Positions 39,978 to 41,326 of a stretch of 41,326 bases of DNA are shown in pieces. The stretch's first letter is position 1. Every line of letters begins with the position of its first letter. The DNA is taken from positions 1 through 41,326 of the forward strand of contig CACWIW010000042.1 of the NCBI GenBank assembly GCA_902761035.1, in the 5' to 3' direction. The DNA comes from an uncultured bacterium. Its GTDB lineage: Bacteria; Verrucomicrobiota; Kiritimatiellia; RFP12; UBA1067. The notes below the pieces were generated by a model, which was not told the DNA's origin, did no database searches, and was given only the letters and a program-made list of their open reading frames with translations. Both the position numbers and the translations under genes were made by a program.

Positions 39978-40356
39978 GTTGAAACGAAGCAGTTGCGCCA
40001 TACTTCCGCTCGTTCTGAAAGGCAAGTGGTTTGATATGATCGAGCGAGGCGAGAAGCGCGAGGAATACCGTATGGCAACGGACTACTGGCTGAAGCGACT
40101 GGCGAACTGGGACCTGCACCCGGCCGGAACTCCTATTGTGGAATTTCGCCTCGGCTACGCCAAGGATGCTCCGAGCATGGCGTTTTGGGTCTTCGGCCTG
40201 AATACGGAATCTGGCATGAAGACTTACGCTCTGGTTGACCGCGACACTGACAAGCCACGGCATCCAGAATGGGGCGAACCAACCGAGCCGCATTTCTTCA
40301 TCAAACTTGGGGGCCTCGTAAAACTGCAAGATGAAAGCGAGATGCCAGATGCGTAA
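39970..40356 (+). CDS. ASCH-domain protein 2
   Basis: This 128-residue protein has PLVLKGKWFDMIERGEKREE followed by YRMATDYW, the ASCH signature. It is shorter than ASCH protein 1 and only its core motif (a G-K-x-x-[DE]-E-[YF]-R type stretch) is clearly shared. A phage RNA- or modified-base-binding protein is likely. Confidence 0.8.
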   Translation: MIELKRSSCAILPLVLKGKWFDMIERGEKREEYRMATDYWLKRLANWDLHPAGTPIVEFRLGYAKDAPSMAFWVFGLNTESGMKTYALVDRDTDKPRHPEWGEPTEPHFFIKLGGLVKLQDESEMPDA

Positions 40357-40972
40357 GCCGCAGGGCCTCACCAAGCCGCAAATCGCGGCCTACTTCCGGG
40401 CGGCCAATGCAGCCGCCCGCGCCCTCGGCGAGCCGTTAGACGTCTACCGCAAGCGCGTGATGAAAGAGGTATGCAACGTCACGTCCATCAAGCAGCTCAA
40501 CCGCACAAGCGACTTTGACGCCGTAATGACGCGCTTTGCCGAGGACGCCGCCGACTACCAATCAGCCTGCCACTACGCCGTAGGCTCCGGACGTCGCCTC
40601 GCCGTCCTCATCGGAGCCGTCTGCGAACAGGTCATGCAGCTGAAGTGCCTGGATACCGCGGAGACCGGTGCGCCCGCAACCACCACCCCCGCCGAAGACT
40701 ACCTGCGCACGATCCTCAACCGATCCGGCAACCTCCGTTCCAATCAAGATGGCGGCTGGTGGCTTGATCTAACCGATACCAACCTCCAAGCCGTCTTCGC
40801 TATGCTTGATACACACCGTCGCCGCCTCATCAGCCGCATCAACCAATCGACATCCTCCTTAGTCCCGCTCTCTTTCAGCATGGACATCGGCTATTTTCTC
40901 ATGGGCACACATCTCGCCACCTACGAGCTTCCCTCACCCATCACCCACACCGTGCGAGTCAATATTCAATGA
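40349..40972 (+). CDS. GemA-like (DUF1018-type) protein
   Basis: From the ATG at 40349 the product is 207 residues. The N-terminal part (LTKPQIAAYFRAANAAARAL, YRKRVMKEVCNVTSIKQLN) resembles GemA, which in Mu lies beyond B and alters host transcription and DNA topology. The C-terminal half is less recognisable (DTNLQAVFAMLDTHRRRL). It is the last gene of the early arm, followed by the terminator. Confidence 0.62.
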   Translation: MRKPQGLTKPQIAAYFRAANAAARALGEPLDVYRKRVMKEVCNVTSIKQLNRTSDFDAVMTRFAEDAADYQSACHYAVGSGRRLAVLIGAVCEQVMQLKCLDTAETGAPATTTPAEDYLRTILNRSGNLRSNQDGGWWLDLTDTNLQAVFAMLDTHRRRLISRINQSTSSLVPLSFSMDIGYFLMGTHLATYELPSPITHTVRVNIQ

Positions 40973-40973
40973 C

Positions 40974-41102
40974 TTCCAACCCCTATTTCAACCCCATTCC
41001 AACCCCGTTGAAACCCTCTTCAACGGGGTTTTTAATTTCTCCTCACAAATCCCTTTTTCCCAACTCCCCTAGAATCTTTCCCATTTCCCGCCCGGCGATA
41101 CA
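40974..41102. repeat. Right prophage end with 11-12 bp spaced repeats
   Basis: TTCCAACCCC-type units at 40974-40983, 40986-40995 and 40997-41006 are spaced 11-12 bp, one helical turn. Further out TTTTTCCCAAC (41054-41064) and CTAGAATCT mirror the left-end GTTGGGAAAAA and AGATTCTAG. Final bases read GGCGATACA, giving TGTATCGCC inward. Confidence 0.7.
41001..41038 (+). terminator. Terminator of the early arm
   Basis: Stem AACCCCGTTGAA/TTCAACGGGGTT (12 bp) with a 6-nt loop is followed by TTTAATTT on the plus strand. It lies inside the transposase-binding-like repeats at the right end, just after the GemA-like stop. Confidence 0.85.
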
Positions 41103-41139
41103 CATGTGCCGCCGCGTACCCGAAGTACGATACAGGTAT

Positions 41140-41326
41140 TTATTGGCCATGCTTGTCCAATTCCTTACCAGACCAAGAGAGATGTTTATCAAAAAATTGC
41201 TTTATCGATTTAGGCTTGGGCTTGACTTCGACCACGCCGTCACAACGGAAACACATATACGCCCCGACAGATTCCGTCACCCGCTTAAGCGCGTCCAGCA
41301 GGGAGATGTTGTTGGCGGAAAATTCC
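41140..41326 (-). CDS. C-terminus of a host STN-like protein (start outside window)
   Basis: The minus strand is open from the window edge to a TAA at 41140-41142 (62 codons). The segment FSANNISLLDALKRVTESVG and YMCFRCDGVVEVKPKP is an STN-like pattern similar to those in the 675-2000 and 4413-6725 genes. A basic C-terminus follows. It is the host gene upstream of the insertion, 37 nt beyond the prophage end. Confidence 0.65.
   Translation of the reverse strand, partial: EFSANNISLLDALKRVTESVGAYMCFRCDGVVEVKPKPKSIKQFFDKHLSWSGKELDKHGQ

Larger units (their letters stand above)
7572..41102. mobile_element. Mu-like transposable prophage, about 33.5 kb
   Basis: Between these points lie a MuA-type transposase, a MuB-type ATPase, a DUF3164 protein, a GemA-like protein and a Mu-ordered head operon (gp25, gp26, gp27, terminase, portal, protease/scaffold, capsid, gp36, gpG and MuF types). 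Both ends start TG...CA and share inverted sequences: TGAATAATCGGG at left, TGTATCGCCGGG at right read inward. A CATG at 7568-7571 and at 41103-41106 could be a 4-bp target duplication. Mu makes 5 bp, so the exact junctions are uncertain by a few bases. The alternative pair 7570/41104 also begins TGTG but gives no duplication. All essential genes look intact. Confidence 0.85.

Overview
The window holds an apparently complete Mu-like transposable prophage of about 33.5 kb (roughly 7572-41102), inserted between host genes of a high-GC bacterium. The host looks like a member of the Verrucomicrobiota/Kiritimatiellota/Lentisphaerota group. That guess rests on secreted proteins with short STN-like (secretin/TonB N-terminal) repeats, calcium-binding Asp-rich repeats, an HU-like/DUF4469-type protein and overall codon use. 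It is an inference, not a database result.

Host left flank (1-7569), all minus strand: a partial secreted Gly/Asn-repeat protein; a coiled-coil/STN-like secreted protein that appears split by a frameshift; a tightly coupled three-gene operon (770-aa secreted STN-like protein, 312-aa protein with a Gly-Ser-Phe-Gly-Cys motif, and a radical SAM/SPASM enzyme); and an antitoxin/PIN-toxin pair. The host right flank (41140-41326) is the C-terminus of another STN-like gene.

The prophage has two arms. The early arm (about 31.9-41.0 kb, plus strand) carries regulators, many very small genes, an ASCH-domain protein, a DUF3102-like protein, a MuA-type transposase, a MuB-type ATPase, a DUF3164 protein, an HD-domain protein, a second ASCH protein and a GemA-like protein. 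A divergent minus-strand immunity operon (31810 to about 30726) encodes a Cro/CI-type repressor, a DUF2513-like membrane protein and a small protein resembling Mu gp27. The late arm (30277 down to 7843, minus strand) follows Mu order: lysis-position genes, gp25-, gp26- and gp27-like proteins, terminase, portal, protease/scaffold, major capsid, gp36-like, gpG-like and MuF-like proteins. It then switches to a lambda-like tail: tail terminator, tube, frameshifted chaperone, a short 333-aa tape measure and fibres. No sheath or Mu baseplate was seen, so the virion is predicted to be a short-tailed siphovirus like the B3/D3112 transposable phages.

The most unusual points are: a portal protein with a C-terminal PBECR-type nuclease-like domain; an A9 slippery run in the tail chaperone; a 9-bp-period array plus a 49-bp palindrome just upstream of the predicted late promoter; several Sec-signal proteins inside the late operon, one of them in the head block; a gp27-like duplicate in the immunity operon with an in-frame TGA followed by 40 more sensible codons; and the host radical SAM operon next to a small family of STN-like secreted proteins.
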